NCBI GenBank assembly: GCA_019510125.1
Contig: JAEKKX010000015.1
Coordinates: forward strand, 40,054-104,053
DNA from: Lysobacterales bacterium
Lineage (GTDB): Bacteria; Pseudomonadota; Gammaproteobacteria; Xanthomonadales; Xanthomonadaceae
Direction of reading: 5' to 3'
DNA: 64,000 bases
Position numbers and translations under genes: made by a program. The notes under the pieces are model-generated. The model saw only the letters and a program-made list of their open reading frames with translations. It ran no database searches and had not been told where the DNA came from. Positions within the stretch are counted from its first letter, which is position 1. Every line of letters begins with the position of its first letter. This document shows positions 37,139-45,719 of this stretch, piece after piece.

Positions 37139-38401
37139 TCAACCCGCCTTCGGCAGCGACACCCGCGCATTGCTCCGCCACGCCAGCAGCAGCATCGGCG
37201 CACTGATCCCCGCGATCACCGGAAACGCGATCGCGACGAGGGAGGGAGCCCCCATCCCCGGCCAATCGGCCGTCAGCATCGGCCACAGCCCCAGCACGAC
37301 CAGGCGCGCCGCTTCCAGCGCCAACCCCCACGCACGGCTTTCCAGCAGCGCGCCCAGCGCACACAGGCCGGCCGTGAGGAAGGCCGCGAACCCCAGCGCC
37401 TGCCACCCGTGCAGCGCGGACGCGTGCGACAGGAACTGCGTGCCCAGCCCCAGCAACAGCGCGAAGTGGAACAGCGCATAGGCCTGCATCGGCCACGACA
37501 GCGGCGGATCGTACTCGTCGCGCCCGATGTCGAACGCCGGCTTCGGGAAACGTTCGGCCACGTCGGCCGGACGCCAGCCCGGCGGCTTGAGCCAGACCCG
37601 GAGCTTGTCGCCCCACCGCCGCGCATGCCAGGCGTCCTTCGCCAGCGCCGAATAGACCTCGACGTTCGCCCACAGCGGGTTCCAGCTCCGCAGCGGCGCG
37701 CGGGTGCCGAACACCGGCGGCTCCGCGTCGTCCTCCTCGATGAAGGTGCCGAACAACCGGTCCCACAGGATGAGGATGCCGCCGTAGTTCCGGTCGAGGT
37801 AGCGATCGTTGACCGCGTGGTGCACGCGATGGTTCGACGGCGAGGCGAACACCCGGTCGAACCAGCCCAGCTTCGGCACCAGCTCGGTGTGGATCCAGTA
37901 CTGGTAGATCAGGTCGATCACCGCGACCACCGCGAACACTTCCAACGGCACGCCGAGCACCGCGAGCGGGAGGTAGAACAGCCAGCCCAGCAGCACGCCG
38001 GAGCCGGTCTGGCGCAGCGCCGTGCTGAGGTTGTAGCGCTCGCTCTGGTGGTGGACGACGTGCGCCGCCCACAGGATCCCGACCTCGTGCCCGGCCCGGT
38101 GCAGCCAGTAGTAGCAGAAGTCGTAGAGCACCAGCGCGCCCAGCCACACCGCCGGGCTGTCGGCGGGCAGATCGAACAGCGCGACGCGCGGCACGATCCA
38201 GGCGTAGAGGCCGATCGTCAGCACCTTCGCGAACACGCCCACCACCTGCGACAGCACGCCCAGGCCGACGCTCGCGATCGCGTCGTTGATCCGGTAGACG
38301 CGGCGCCCGAGCCAGGCCGAAACCGCCAGCTCGATCGCCATCAGCGCGAAGAAGCCCGGGATCGCGACCAGCATGATCGCCTCGGCGGTCGGCAGCGTCA
38401 T
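37139..38401 (-). CDS. Fatty acid hydroxylase / sterol desaturase family membrane protein (AGMO-like)
   Basis: A 420-residue di-iron membrane oxygenase. Histidine clusters typical of the superfamily are HRAGH (101-105), HVVHHQSE (114-121) and SPSNHRVHHAVND (about 175-187). Several membrane helices flank them, and a C-terminal multi-helix region of about 130 residues is present. The length and extra C-terminal helices resemble alkylglycerol monooxygenase (TMEM195) more than the short sterol desaturases. Its ATG overlaps the stop of a lysoplasmalogenase-like gene, so the pair probably act together on ether or vinyl-ether lipids (inference). Confidence 0.88.
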   Translation of the reverse strand: MTLPTAEAIMLVAIPGFFALMAIELAVSAWLGRRVYRINDAIASVGLGVLSQVVGVFAKVLTIGLYAWIVPRVALFDLPADSPAVWLGALVLYDFCYYWLHRAGHEVGILWAAHVVHHQSERYNLSTALRQTGSGVLLGWLFYLPLAVLGVPLEVFAVVAVIDLIYQYWIHTELVPKLGWFDRVFASPSNHRVHHAVNDRYLDRNYGGILILWDRLFGTFIEEDDAEPPVFGTRAPLRSWNPLWANVEVYSALAKDAWHARRWGDKLRVWLKPPGWRPADVAERFPKPAFDIGRDEYDPPLSWPMQAYALFHFALLLGLGTQFLSHASALHGWQALGFAAFLTAGLCALGALLESRAWGLALEAARLVVLGLWPMLTADWPGMGAPSLVAIAFPVIAGISAPMLLLAWRSNARVSLPKAG

Positions 38402-39063
38402 CGCGCGGCCACCGAACGCGCGATGCACCACTGCGCGCCCCAGTAGGTCGCGAGGATCATCGGCTGCGCCAGCGGCAGGCCGCCGCCGAACTTGTCCCAC
38501 GCAAGGAGGCTGTCGCTGAGCACGAACGCCAGCCCGCCCGCGGCCGCGAAGCGCGCGCTGCGCGGCATCGCCTGCACGATCGCCGGCGTCCACGCGCGCG
38601 CCAGCGCGAAGGCGGCCATCGTCGCCAGCACCGCGACGTAGGCGAGCACGGGTCCCTTCAGGTCGGCGCCGATGTGCGGCAGCAGGCCGGCGAGGTTCGC
38701 GCCGGCCACCAGCGCGAGCGCACCGCCGGCCGCGATGCGCGCCTTCGCCGACGACCCCGGCGCGAACGCGACGATGTAGCCCAGGTGCGCGAGCAGGAAG
38801 GCGATCAGGCCCGGCACGAACAGATCGACGGGCAGCATCAGCAGCACGTCGCCGACCAGCGACAGCGCCATGCCCGCCAGCACCGCAATGCGGTAGCGCC
38901 TGCCGATCGACGGCGCGGCCGAGGCCGCCAGCAGCAGCACCAGCAGGGTCGTCAGCGGCTTGCCGACGTAGAGCAGCCACGTCGCGCCGCCGCCGAGCAT
39001 GGCGCCGGCGATGGCGGCGACGGCGGAGAGGAGGATGGCGATGGAGAGGGTCCGGGACGACAT
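38398..39063 (-). CDS. YhhN/TMEM86-family membrane protein (lysoplasmalogenase-like)
   Basis: A 221-residue protein with seven or eight hydrophobic helices. Family features are YVGKPLTTLLVLLLA near the N-terminus, LSLVGDVLLMLP in the middle and VLSDSLLAWDKFG near the C-terminus, where conserved aspartates are thought to be catalytic. Characterised relatives hydrolyse the vinyl-ether bond of lysoplasmalogen. ATG 39063 (MSSRTLS) is preferred; a start at 39087 would add eight residues. It is the first gene of a two-gene unit overlapping the fatty-acid-hydroxylase gene by 4 bp. Confidence 0.85.
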   Translation of the reverse strand: MSSRTLSIAILLSAVAAIAGAMLGGGATWLLYVGKPLTTLLVLLLAASAAPSIGRRYRIAVLAGMALSLVGDVLLMLPVDLFVPGLIAFLLAHLGYIVAFAPGSSAKARIAAGGALALVAGANLAGLLPHIGADLKGPVLAYVAVLATMAAFALARAWTPAIVQAMPRSARFAAAGGLAFVLSDSLLAWDKFGGGLPLAQPMILATYWGAQWCIARSVAAR

Positions 39064-39158
39064 CGGCGGGCTCGGGACGGGGCCCATACCTTAGCGTATG
39101 CCGTCGACGCACGGGATCGCGCACGGCCCGGTACCGGGCGTGCAACGGTCGCGAATCC

Positions 39159-39935
39159 TCACTTCGACCAGCCGATCTCCGCCGCCGTCCTCGCCCCGAT
39201 CACCGCCTGGCGCAGGCTGTCGGGCATGACCGCATCGGTCTCGGACCGCGGAATGCGGCCGCCCATGATTTCGGCCAGCGTCTGCGGGTAGCGCGGACGG
39301 CGATCCGGGTCGGCGTAGCCGTCCGGGAACAGCGGCAGCGTGGTCGCGAGGTCGTAGCGGTCCTGCGCGCCGACGGTGTGCAGGAACTCGTGCGCGATCA
39401 CGAAGGCGTTCTGGCCGTCCATCTCCGGCGCGGCGAACGCGTTGACCACGCCGATCAGCCCCTTCTCCAGCCCCAGCGAGTGCGCGAGTCGCGGATTCAG
39501 CGCGGGATCGTGGTACAGCACGAACATGCGGATCTGGCCCGGACCGGTCTTGTAGTCGCCGTGCTTCCAGGCCCAGTAGCGCAGCTTGAGGCTCCAGAAG
39601 GCCACCGACAGCGGATTGCCGTTCGCCGGCGGTGTCGGGGGCCGTTCGCGCACTTCCGGCGCGACCTGCACCCGGACGGGCGGCTGGTCGTAGGCCAGGT
39701 GCACGTCGTAGCGGCCGGCCTGCGCCGAGAAGAAGGCCGGCAGCGCGTCGAACCGCTCCGGGGTCAGCCCGGCGATGTAGCGCGCGCTGGCCTCGCTGCC
39801 GTCGCCGTTGATCGGGTAGACGACGAGGTTCAGCGAATACTTCCAGGCCGTGGCCTGGGCCTTGTCGCGCCAGGCGCCGATTCCGACGATCAGCAGCGCC
39901 ATCAGCAGGAGGAAGATGCGGATCTTCTTGAACAT
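39159..39935 (-). CDS. Membrane-anchored metzincin-like zinc protein of unknown family
   Basis: A 258-residue protein with one N-terminal membrane helix (about 5-21), then a periplasmic domain. Residues 182-192 read HEFLHTVGAQD, i.e. HExxHxxGxxD, the extended zinc motif of metzincins with Asp as third ligand as in snapalysin. Thirty-two residues later EIMGG (222-226) is a candidate Met-turn. An upstream beta-rich region (30-140) includes LNLVVYPINGDG. It is therefore probably a zinc peptidase, but the rest of the sequence matches no peptidase family I recognise. MFKKIRIF is chosen as start; the longer frame to 40085 runs through a terminator. Confidence 0.72.
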   Translation of the reverse strand: MFKKIRIFLLLMALLIVGIGAWRDKAQATAWKYSLNLVVYPINGDGSEASARYIAGLTPERFDALPAFFSAQAGRYDVHLAYDQPPVRVQVAPEVRERPPTPPANGNPLSVAFWSLKLRYWAWKHGDYKTGPGQIRMFVLYHDPALNPRLAHSLGLEKGLIGVVNAFAAPEMDGQNAFVIAHEFLHTVGAQDRYDLATTLPLFPDGYADPDRRPRYPQTLAEIMGGRIPRSETDAVMPDSLRQAVIGARTAAEIGWSK

Positions 39936-39972
39936 GCGGGCTCCGGCGCGGGATGGCGGGACGCGGAAACGA

Positions 39973-39996
39973 AAAACCCCGCGGGGGCGGGGTTTT
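39973..39996 (-). terminator. Intrinsic terminator of tRNA-Thr
   Basis: A 10-bp perfect stem (aaaaccccgc / gcggggtttt) with gggg loop; on the minus strand it is followed by a T5 run and cgttt. It lies between tRNA-Thr and the metzincin-like gene. Confidence 0.88.
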
Positions 39997-40089
39997 CGAT
40001 AGTTCAGGCTGACACGAGAACCCCGCGCGTCCGGGCTTCCCCTCGTGACGACTCGTTTGTCGTCGTCGTTGCCTGGACTCTGCATGGCG

Positions 40090-40165
40090 TGGTGCCGGAA
40101 ACAGGAGTCGAACCTGCGACCTACGCATTACGAATGCGCCGCTCTACCAACTGAGCTATTCCGGC
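40090..40165 (-). tRNA. tRNA-Thr (anticodon CGT)
   Basis: A 76-nt cloverleaf on the minus strand: acceptor GCCGGAA (40165-40159) / TTCCGGC, discriminator A and encoded CCA (40092-40090). D-arm GCTC...GAGC, anticodon stem GCGCA/TGCGT with loop TTCGTAA (anticodon CGT, reading ACG), and T-arm GCAGGTTCGACTCCTGT are present. Promoter at 40208-40237, terminator at 39973-39996. Confidence 0.97.
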
Positions 40166-40207
40166 GTTTGGTGCTGCGGCCGCGGGCGGACCTGCGGCGG
40201 GAGGGGA

Positions 40208-40237
40208 ATTCTAGGTTTCCGGGGCGCTTGCGGTCAA
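40208..40237 (-). promoter_or_regulatory. Sigma-70 promoter of tRNA-Thr
   Basis: Minus-strand TTGACC (40237-40232, overlapping the ispH stop), 18-bp spacer, TAGAAT (40213-40208), then a C-rich discriminator containing CCCGCCGCAG as at tRNA-Ser. It is positioned about 40 bp before the mature tRNA. Confidence 0.65.
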
Positions 40238-41184
40238 TCGACCAGTTGCACCCGCAGCTCCTTGGGCAGGGCGAAGACCATGCTCTCGGGCTCGCCGTCC
40301 AGTTCGCGCAGGCCGCCGGCGCCGAGGTCGCGCAAGCGCGCGATGACGCCCTGGACCAGCACGTCCGGGGCCGAGGCCCCCGCGGTGACGCCGATGTGGC
40401 GGCGGCCCTCGACCCAGCGCGGGTCGATCTCCTCCGCGCCGTCGATCAGGTAGGCCTCCACCCCTTCCCGCTCGGCCAGTTCGCGCAGGCGGTTGGAGTT
40501 GGAGCTGTTGGGCGAACCGACCACCAGCACCAAGTCGCACTGGGCGGCGAGTTCGCGCACGGCGTCCTGGCGGTTCTGGGTGGCGTAGCAGATGTCGTCG
40601 TTGCGCGGCCCCTGCATCGCCGGGTACTTCTCGCGCAGGGCGGCGATGATGTCGCGGGTATCGTCCACCGACAGCGTGGTCTGGGTGGTGTAGGCCAGGT
40701 GTTCGGGCTGGGCGACGGCGAGCTTCGCGACGTCGTCGATGTCCTCGACCAGGTGGATGGTGCCGGTGCCCGCCTGGGCCAGCCACTGGCCCATCGTGCC
40801 CTCGACTTCGGGATGCCCGGCGTGGCCGATCAGCACCACGTCGCGCCCGGCGCGGCAGTGCCGGGCCACTTCCAGGTGCACCTTGGTCACCAGCGGGCAC
40901 GTCGCGTCGAAGATCTTGAGGCCACGCTGCTCGGCCTCGCGGCGGACGGCCTGCGAAACGCCGTGGGCGCTGAAGATGACCGTGGCGTCGTCGGGCACCT
41001 CGTCCAGTTCCTCGACGAAGATCGCGCCGCGCTGGCGCAGGTCGTCGACCACGAACCGGTTGTGGACCACTTCGTGGCGGACGTAGATCGGCGCGCCCAG
41101 CAGTTCGATCGCGCGCTTGACGATCTCGATCGCGCGGTCGACGCCGGCGCAGAAACCGCGGGGATTGGCGAGGACGATTTCCAT
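40234..41184 (-). CDS. ispH: 4-hydroxy-3-methylbut-2-enyl diphosphate reductase
   Basis: A 316-residue IspH/LytB iron-sulfur enzyme, the last step of the MEP pathway (HMBPP to IPP and DMAPP). Three cluster cysteines are visible in [15 protein letters not shown] (Cys12), [12 protein letters not shown] (about 96) and [14 protein letters not shown] (about 198). The active-site segment [13 protein letters not shown] and [13 protein letters not shown] are also present. It is last in the unit ribF-ileS-lspA-ispH and starts 7 bp after lspA. Confidence 0.98.
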   Translation of the reverse strand: MEIVLANPRGFCAGVDRAIEIVKRAIELLGAPIYVRHEVVHNRFVVDDLRQRGAIFVEELDEVPDDATVIFSAHGVSQAVRREAEQRGLKIFDATCPLVTKVHLEVARHCRAGRDVVLIGHAGHPEVEGTMGQWLAQAGTGTIHLVEDIDDVAKLAVAQPEHLAYTTQTTLSVDDTRDIIAALREKYPAMQGPRNDDICYATQNRQDAVRELAAQCDLVLVVGSPNSSNSNRLRELAEREGVEAYLIDGAEEIDPRWVEGRRHIGVTAGASAPDVLVQGVIARLRDLGAGGLRELDGEPESMVFALPKELRVQLVD

Positions 41185-41191
41185 GCCGGGA

Positions 41192-41701
41192 TTATCCCCC
41201 CTTTCCGGCCGCGGCGTCGCGGTGGCCGAACAGGCCGAACAGCGCCAGCGCGATCGCCCCGCACACCAGCGCCGAATCGGCGATGTTGAACGAGGGGTAG
41301 TAGTAGGCGTCCTTCCAGTGCCACTGGATGAAATCGACGACGTGGCCGTGCATCAGGCGGTCGATCAGGTTGCCGACCGCGCCCCCGACCACCAGCGAGA
41401 ACGGCAGCGCGTCGCGCCAGCGCCCGCGCGGGGTGCGCGCGAGCATGGCGATCATCGCGAGGCTGATGACCACCGCCAGCGCCGCGAACACGTGGCGGCC
41501 CCAGGTGGTGTCGGCGAGGAAGCTGAATGCGGCGCCGGTGTTGTAGCTGCGGTACCAGTTCCAGACACCGTCGATCACCACCACCGGCTGGTATTCGGGC
41601 AGCGAGGACAGCACCCAGGCCTTGCTCCACTGGTCGAGGCCGATCACGACCGCCGACAGCAGCAGCCAGATCAGGGCGTTGGGTTTGGGCAATGGCGACA
41701 T
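41192..41701 (-). CDS. lspA: Lipoprotein signal peptidase (signal peptidase II)
   Basis: A 169-residue inner-membrane aspartyl peptidase that cleaves prolipoprotein signal peptides (for example those of the several lipoproteins in this window). It has four membrane helices, GLDQWSK near residue 20, NTGAAFSFL, and the catalytic dyad in [11 protein letters not shown] and FNIADSALV. The start ATG 41701 (MSPLPKPN) excludes a frame extension through a REP element. It sits between ileS (85 bp upstream, REP-containing) and ispH (7 bp downstream). Confidence 0.97.
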   Translation of the reverse strand: MSPLPKPNALIWLLLSAVVIGLDQWSKAWVLSSLPEYQPVVVIDGVWNWYRSYNTGAAFSFLADTTWGRHVFAALAVVISLAMIAMLARTPRGRWRDALPFSLVVGGAVGNLIDRLMHGHVVDFIQWHWKDAYYYPSFNIADSALVCGAIALALFGLFGHRDAAAGKGG

Positions 41702-41717
41702 CGTGGCTTCGGTGCTC

Positions 41718-41784
41718 GGTAGAGCGGCCTTCAGGCCGCTGATGATCGATCTCGACGGCAAAGCGGCCTGAAGGCCGCTCTACC
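41718..41784. repeat. Paired GTAG REP element, copy B (inside the ileS-lspA gap)
   Basis: GGTAG + agcggcct-tc-aggccgct at left and an inverted copy agcggcct-ga-aggccgct + CTACC at right, 18 bp apart. The right end touches the ileS stop codon at 41787, so the element lies within an operon rather than between transcription units. Confidence 0.92.
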
Positions 41785-41786
41785 GG

Positions 41787-44660
41787 TCAGAACCAGCGGC
41801 GATCCTCGCCCGGGCCGTCGACGTTGCTCACGCAGCGGCCGCACAGGTCCGGATGCGCGGCATGCGTGCCGACGTCGGCGCGACGGTGCCAGCAGCGGAC
41901 GCACTTGGGCTTGGCGCTGACCGCGGCCTCCACGCCCGCCGGTCCCTGCGTCACCGTCACGTCGCCGCTGATGAACAGGAACCGCAGTTCTTCCGCCAGC
42001 GGCGCCAGCCAGGCGAAGGTCGCGGGGTCGCAGCGGATCGCGATCTCCGCGTCCAGCGCCGCGCCGATCTCGCCGCTGGCGCGCATCGGCTCCAGGGTCT
42101 TCGCGACCTGCTCGCGCAGCGCCAGCAGGCGATCGAACTTCGCGCCGTCGAGCGGACCTTCGGCCGCCATCGGCGCCAGTCCGTCGTACCACGTCGCGAA
42201 CAGCACGTGGCCGTCGCGCGTGCCCGGCAGGTACGCCCACATCTCGTCGGCGGTGAAGGCCAGGATCGGCGCGATCCAGCGCACGAAGGCCTCGGCGATG
42301 CGGTACATCGCGCTCTGCGCGCTGCGCCGGCCGCGCGAATCCTCGCGCATCGTGTACAGCCGGTCCTTGGTGACGTCCAGGTACAGCGAACCGAGGTCGA
42401 CGCTGCAGAAGTTCACCAGCGCCTGCACCACTTCCGGGAAGTCGTAGCGGCCGTAGGCGTTGGCGATCTGGTGCTGCAGCGCGTCGGCGCGATGCACCGC
42501 CCAGCGGTCCAGCGCCAGCATGTCGTCCAGCGGCAGCAGGTCGCGCGCAGGGTCGAAGCCGTTGAGGTTGGCGAGCAGGAACCGCGCGGTGTTGCGCAGG
42601 CGCCGGTAGACGTCGGCGCTGCGCTTGAGGATTTCCTTCGACACCGACATCTCGTTGCGGTAGTCGGCCGAGGCCACCCACAGGCGCAGCACGTCGGCGC
42701 CGAGTTCGTCGATGACCTTCTGCGGCTCGACCACGTTGCCGAGCGACTTCGACATCTTCTTGCCGTGCTCGTCCACCGTGAAGCCGTGGGTGAGCACCTG
42801 CCGGTACGGCGCATGGCCGTCCATCGCGACGCCGGTGAGCAGCGCGCTGTGGAACCAGCCGCGATGCTGGTCCGAGCCTTCCAGGTACATGTCCGCCGGC
42901 TTGCGCAGCCCGTCCTCCGGGCGCGCGGCGAGCACGCACTCGTGGCTGACGCCGGAGTCGAACCACACGTCGAGGATGTCGGTGACCTTGTCGTAGTCCT
43001 GCGCCTGCGGGCCCAGCAGTTCGGACGCGTCCAGCGCGTACCACGCGTCGGCGCCGGCCGCCTGCACGCGATCGGCGACCTGGCGCATCAGCGCCGGCGA
43101 ATTCGGATGCGGCTCGCCGGTCTCGCGATGGATGAACAGCGCGATCGGGACGCCCCAGGTGCGCTGGCGCGAGATCGTCCAGTCCGGGCGGTTGTCGATC
43201 ATGCCGGTGATGCGCGCCTGGCCCCAGTCGGGGAACCATTCGACCTGCTTGATCGCGTCCAGCGCGTCGGCGCGGAGGTTCGCCTGGTCCATCGAGATGA
43301 ACCACTGCGGCGTGGCGCGGAACGCCACCGGCGACTTGTGCCGCCAGCAGTGCGGATAGCTGTGCACGAGCGGGAAGTAGGCCAGCAGCGCGCCGTTGCC
43401 GCGCAGCGCGTCGACGAGGACCTTGTTCGCCTTCCAGATGTGCAGGCCGGCGAGCACGACATCGCCGTCCGCCGTCGGACCATTCCGGAGAGGGAACGGC
43501 GGCGTCGACGGCAGGTACACGCCCTTGCCGTCCACCGGGTTGAGCTGCGCGGCGGTGTACTTGTCGATCAGGCCGTAGGCCTTGCCGACCACGAAGTCTT
43601 CCTGGCCGTGGCCGGGCGCGGTGTGGACGGCGCCGGTGCCGTCCTCGGCGCTGACGTGGTCGCCGAGGATCAGCGGGATGTCGCGTTCGGCGTAGAACGG
43701 ATGCGCGAGGACCAGGTTCTCGAGCGCGGCGCCGTGGGCGCGGCCCAGCACCACCGCCTCGTCGACGCCGTAGCGCTTCAGCGCCTTCGCGGCGAGGGCC
43801 TCGGCCAGCACCAGCAGGCGGCGCTTGCCGTCGTGCGCCGGGCCTTCGACCAGCGCGTATTCGAGGTCCGGCCCCAGCGACACCGCCAGCGAGGCCGGCA
43901 GCGTCCACGGCGTGGTGGTCCAGATCGGCACCGCGACTTCGGTGTCGTCGTCGAGGCCGACGCCGAACTTCGCGGCGAGCGCGTGCGGGTCGCGCGCCGC
44001 ATAGGCGACGTCGACCGCGGGCGATTCCTTGTCGGCGTACTCGATCTCGGCCTCGGCCAGCGCCGAGCCGCAGTCGAAGCACCAGTGGACCGGCTTCACC
44101 CCGCGCGCGAGGTGGCCGCGATCGACGATCTTCGCCAGCGCGCGCAGCATGTCCGCCTCGTAGCGGAAATCCATGGTGCGATAGGGGTTGTCCCAGTCGC
44201 CGAGCACGCCGAGGCGCTTGAAGTCCCTGCGCTGCAGGTCGATCTGCTCGGCCGCGTATTCGCGGCAGCGCTTGCGGAACTCGGCGGCGTCGATCTTCTC
44301 GCCGACCTTGCCGAACTTCTTCTCGACCTGCAGCTCGATCGGCAGGCCGTGGCAGTCCCAGCCGGGCACGTAGGGCGCGTCGAAGCCGGCCATCAGCTTC
44401 GACTTGACCACGATGTCCTTGAGGATCTTGTTGACCGCGTGGCCGATGTGGATCGCGCCGTTGGCGTACGGCGGGCCGTCGTGCAGCACGAAGCGCTTGT
44501 CGCGCGCCTGCGTGTGCGCACGCACCTGCGCGTACAGGCCGGCGTCCTGCCAGCGCGCCAGCGTGGCCGGCTCGCGCTTCGGCAGGTCGCCGCGCATCGG
44601 GAAGTCCGTGGCCGGCAGATGGAGGGTGGCCTTGTAGCGGTTGTTGTCCTGTTCGCTCAC
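41787..44660 (-). CDS. ileS: Isoleucyl-tRNA synthetase
   Basis: A 957-residue class I synthetase with HIGH motif in [16 protein letters not shown] (about 60-75), editing (CP1) domain with [22 protein letters not shown] loop [14 protein letters not shown] (about 620) and a C-terminal zinc site ([13 protein letters not shown]...LCGRC). The start is GTG at 44660, overlapping the ribF TGA; the next codons [15 protein letters not shown] match the family. A REP pair follows directly after the stop. Confidence 0.98.
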   Translation of the reverse strand: MSEQDNNRYKATLHLPATDFPMRGDLPKREPATLARWQDAGLYAQVRAHTQARDKRFVLHDGPPYANGAIHIGHAVNKILKDIVVKSKLMAGFDAPYVPGWDCHGLPIELQVEKKFGKVGEKIDAAEFRKRCREYAAEQIDLQRRDFKRLGVLGDWDNPYRTMDFRYEADMLRALAKIVDRGHLARGVKPVHWCFDCGSALAEAEIEYADKESPAVDVAYAARDPHALAAKFGVGLDDDTEVAVPIWTTTPWTLPASLAVSLGPDLEYALVEGPAHDGKRRLLVLAEALAAKALKRYGVDEAVVLGRAHGAALENLVLAHPFYAERDIPLILGDHVSAEDGTGAVHTAPGHGQEDFVVGKAYGLIDKYTAAQLNPVDGKGVYLPSTPPFPLRNGPTADGDVVLAGLHIWKANKVLVDALRGNGALLAYFPLVHSYPHCWRHKSPVAFRATPQWFISMDQANLRADALDAIKQVEWFPDWGQARITGMIDNRPDWTISRQRTWGVPIALFIHRETGEPHPNSPALMRQVADRVQAAGADAWYALDASELLGPQAQDYDKVTDILDVWFDSGVSHECVLAARPEDGLRKPADMYLEGSDQHRGWFHSALLTGVAMDGHAPYRQVLTHGFTVDEHGKKMSKSLGNVVEPQKVIDELGADVLRLWVASADYRNEMSVSKEILKRSADVYRRLRNTARFLLANLNGFDPARDLLPLDDMLALDRWAVHRADALQHQIANAYGRYDFPEVVQALVNFCSVDLGSLYLDVTKDRLYTMREDSRGRRSAQSAMYRIAEAFVRWIAPILAFTADEMWAYLPGTRDGHVLFATWYDGLAPMAAEGPLDGAKFDRLLALREQVAKTLEPMRASGEIGAALDAEIAIRCDPATFAWLAPLAEELRFLFISGDVTVTQGPAGVEAAVSAKPKCVRCWHRRADVGTHAAHPDLCGRCVSNVDGPGEDRRWF

Positions 44661-45622
44661 GCGCTGACTCGTTCTGTCGTCTGTGTGGTGTCCGCGAGCG
44701 CCAGCAGGCGGCGGGCCTGGGCGGCGTCGCGGTCCATCTGCGCGACCAGGGCCGGCAGATCGGGGAATTTCTCTTCGTCGCGCAGGCGGGCGACGAACTC
44801 GACCTCGATGTGCGCGCCGTACAGGTCGCCGTCGAAATCGAACAGGTGGGCTTCCAGCAGCGGCTCGCGGCCGCCGACCGTCGGCCGGGTGCCGAAGCTG
44901 GACACCGACGGCCAGGGCCGGTCGGCGACGCCGTGCACGCGGGTGGCGTAGATGCCGCGCAGCGCCGGCGTGCCGTACGGGAAGCGCAGGTTCGCGGTCG
45001 GATAGCCAAGGGTGCGGCCGAGCTGCTGGCCGCGGACCACCCGGCCGGAGATCGCGTAGGGCTTGCCGAGCAGGCGCGAGGCGGCGGTGAAGTCGCCGGC
45101 CTGCAGCGCGGCGCGGATGCGGGTGCTCGACACCGGCTGGCCGCCGAGCGTCACCGGCGCGATGGTGCCGGCGGTGAAGCCGTTCTCCGGGCCCAGCGCG
45201 GACAGCAGTTCGAGGTTGCCGGCGCGGGCGCGGCCGAAGCGGAAGTCGGGTCCGACCCAGACCTCGCGGGCATGCAGGCGGGCGGCCAGCAGCCGGCGCA
45301 CGAAGTCCTCAGGCGACAGCGCCGCGACCGCCGCGTTGAAGCGCAGCAGGCCGACCTTGTCCACCCCGAGTTCGCGGAAGCCGTCGAGCTTGCTCCGCGG
45401 CAACTGCAGCCGCGGCGGCGGCGCGGCCGGGGAGAAGAATTCGCGCGGCAGCGGCTCGAAGCTCAGCGCCACCGCCGGCAGGCCCAGCGCGCGCGCGCGC
45501 TCGACCGCGCGGGTCACCAGCGCGCGATGGCCCAGGTGCAGGCCGTCGAAGGCGCCGATGCACACCACGCTGCCGTCCGGGCACAGCGGCCCGCCGTCGA
45601 GATCGCGGAACAGATCGGTCAT
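44657..45622 (-). CDS. ribF: Bifunctional riboflavin kinase / FAD synthetase
   Basis: A 321-residue RibF making FMN then FAD. The N-terminal nucleotidyltransferase half has [16 protein letters not shown] (about 21-36) and [14 protein letters not shown]. The C-terminal riboflavin kinase half (about 185-305) has [18 protein letters not shown] and GVYA-like GIYATRV, with [11 protein letters not shown] near the end. It is the first gene of the ribF-ileS-lspA-ispH unit and overlaps ileS by 4 bp, the common gammaproteobacterial arrangement. Confidence 0.97.
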   Translation of the reverse strand: MTDLFRDLDGGPLCPDGSVVCIGAFDGLHLGHRALVTRAVERARALGLPAVALSFEPLPREFFSPAAPPPRLQLPRSKLDGFRELGVDKVGLLRFNAAVAALSPEDFVRRLLAARLHAREVWVGPDFRFGRARAGNLELLSALGPENGFTAGTIAPVTLGGQPVSSTRIRAALQAGDFTAASRLLGKPYAISGRVVRGQQLGRTLGYPTANLRFPYGTPALRGIYATRVHGVADRPWPSVSSFGTRPTVGGREPLLEAHLFDFDGDLYGAHIEVEFVARLRDEEKFPDLPALVAQMDRDAAQARRLLALADTTQTTERVSA

Positions 45623-45719
45623 CGGGACATCGGAAGCGGCCGCGCCGGGGGACCGGGACGACCGCAGGGAAACCGGAAAGACCCGAGTATAGCCGGGCGC
45701 GCGCGGGCTCGGGTCGGGC

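Noticed and set aside
39936..40085. N-terminal extension of the metzincin-like protein
   Set aside because: It would read through the tRNA-Thr terminator hairpin; MFKKIRIF followed by a membrane helix is the natural start.
41702..41761. N-terminal extension of lspA
   Set aside because: The extra 20 residues are encoded by the REP element; MSPLPKPN at 41701 fits the family start.
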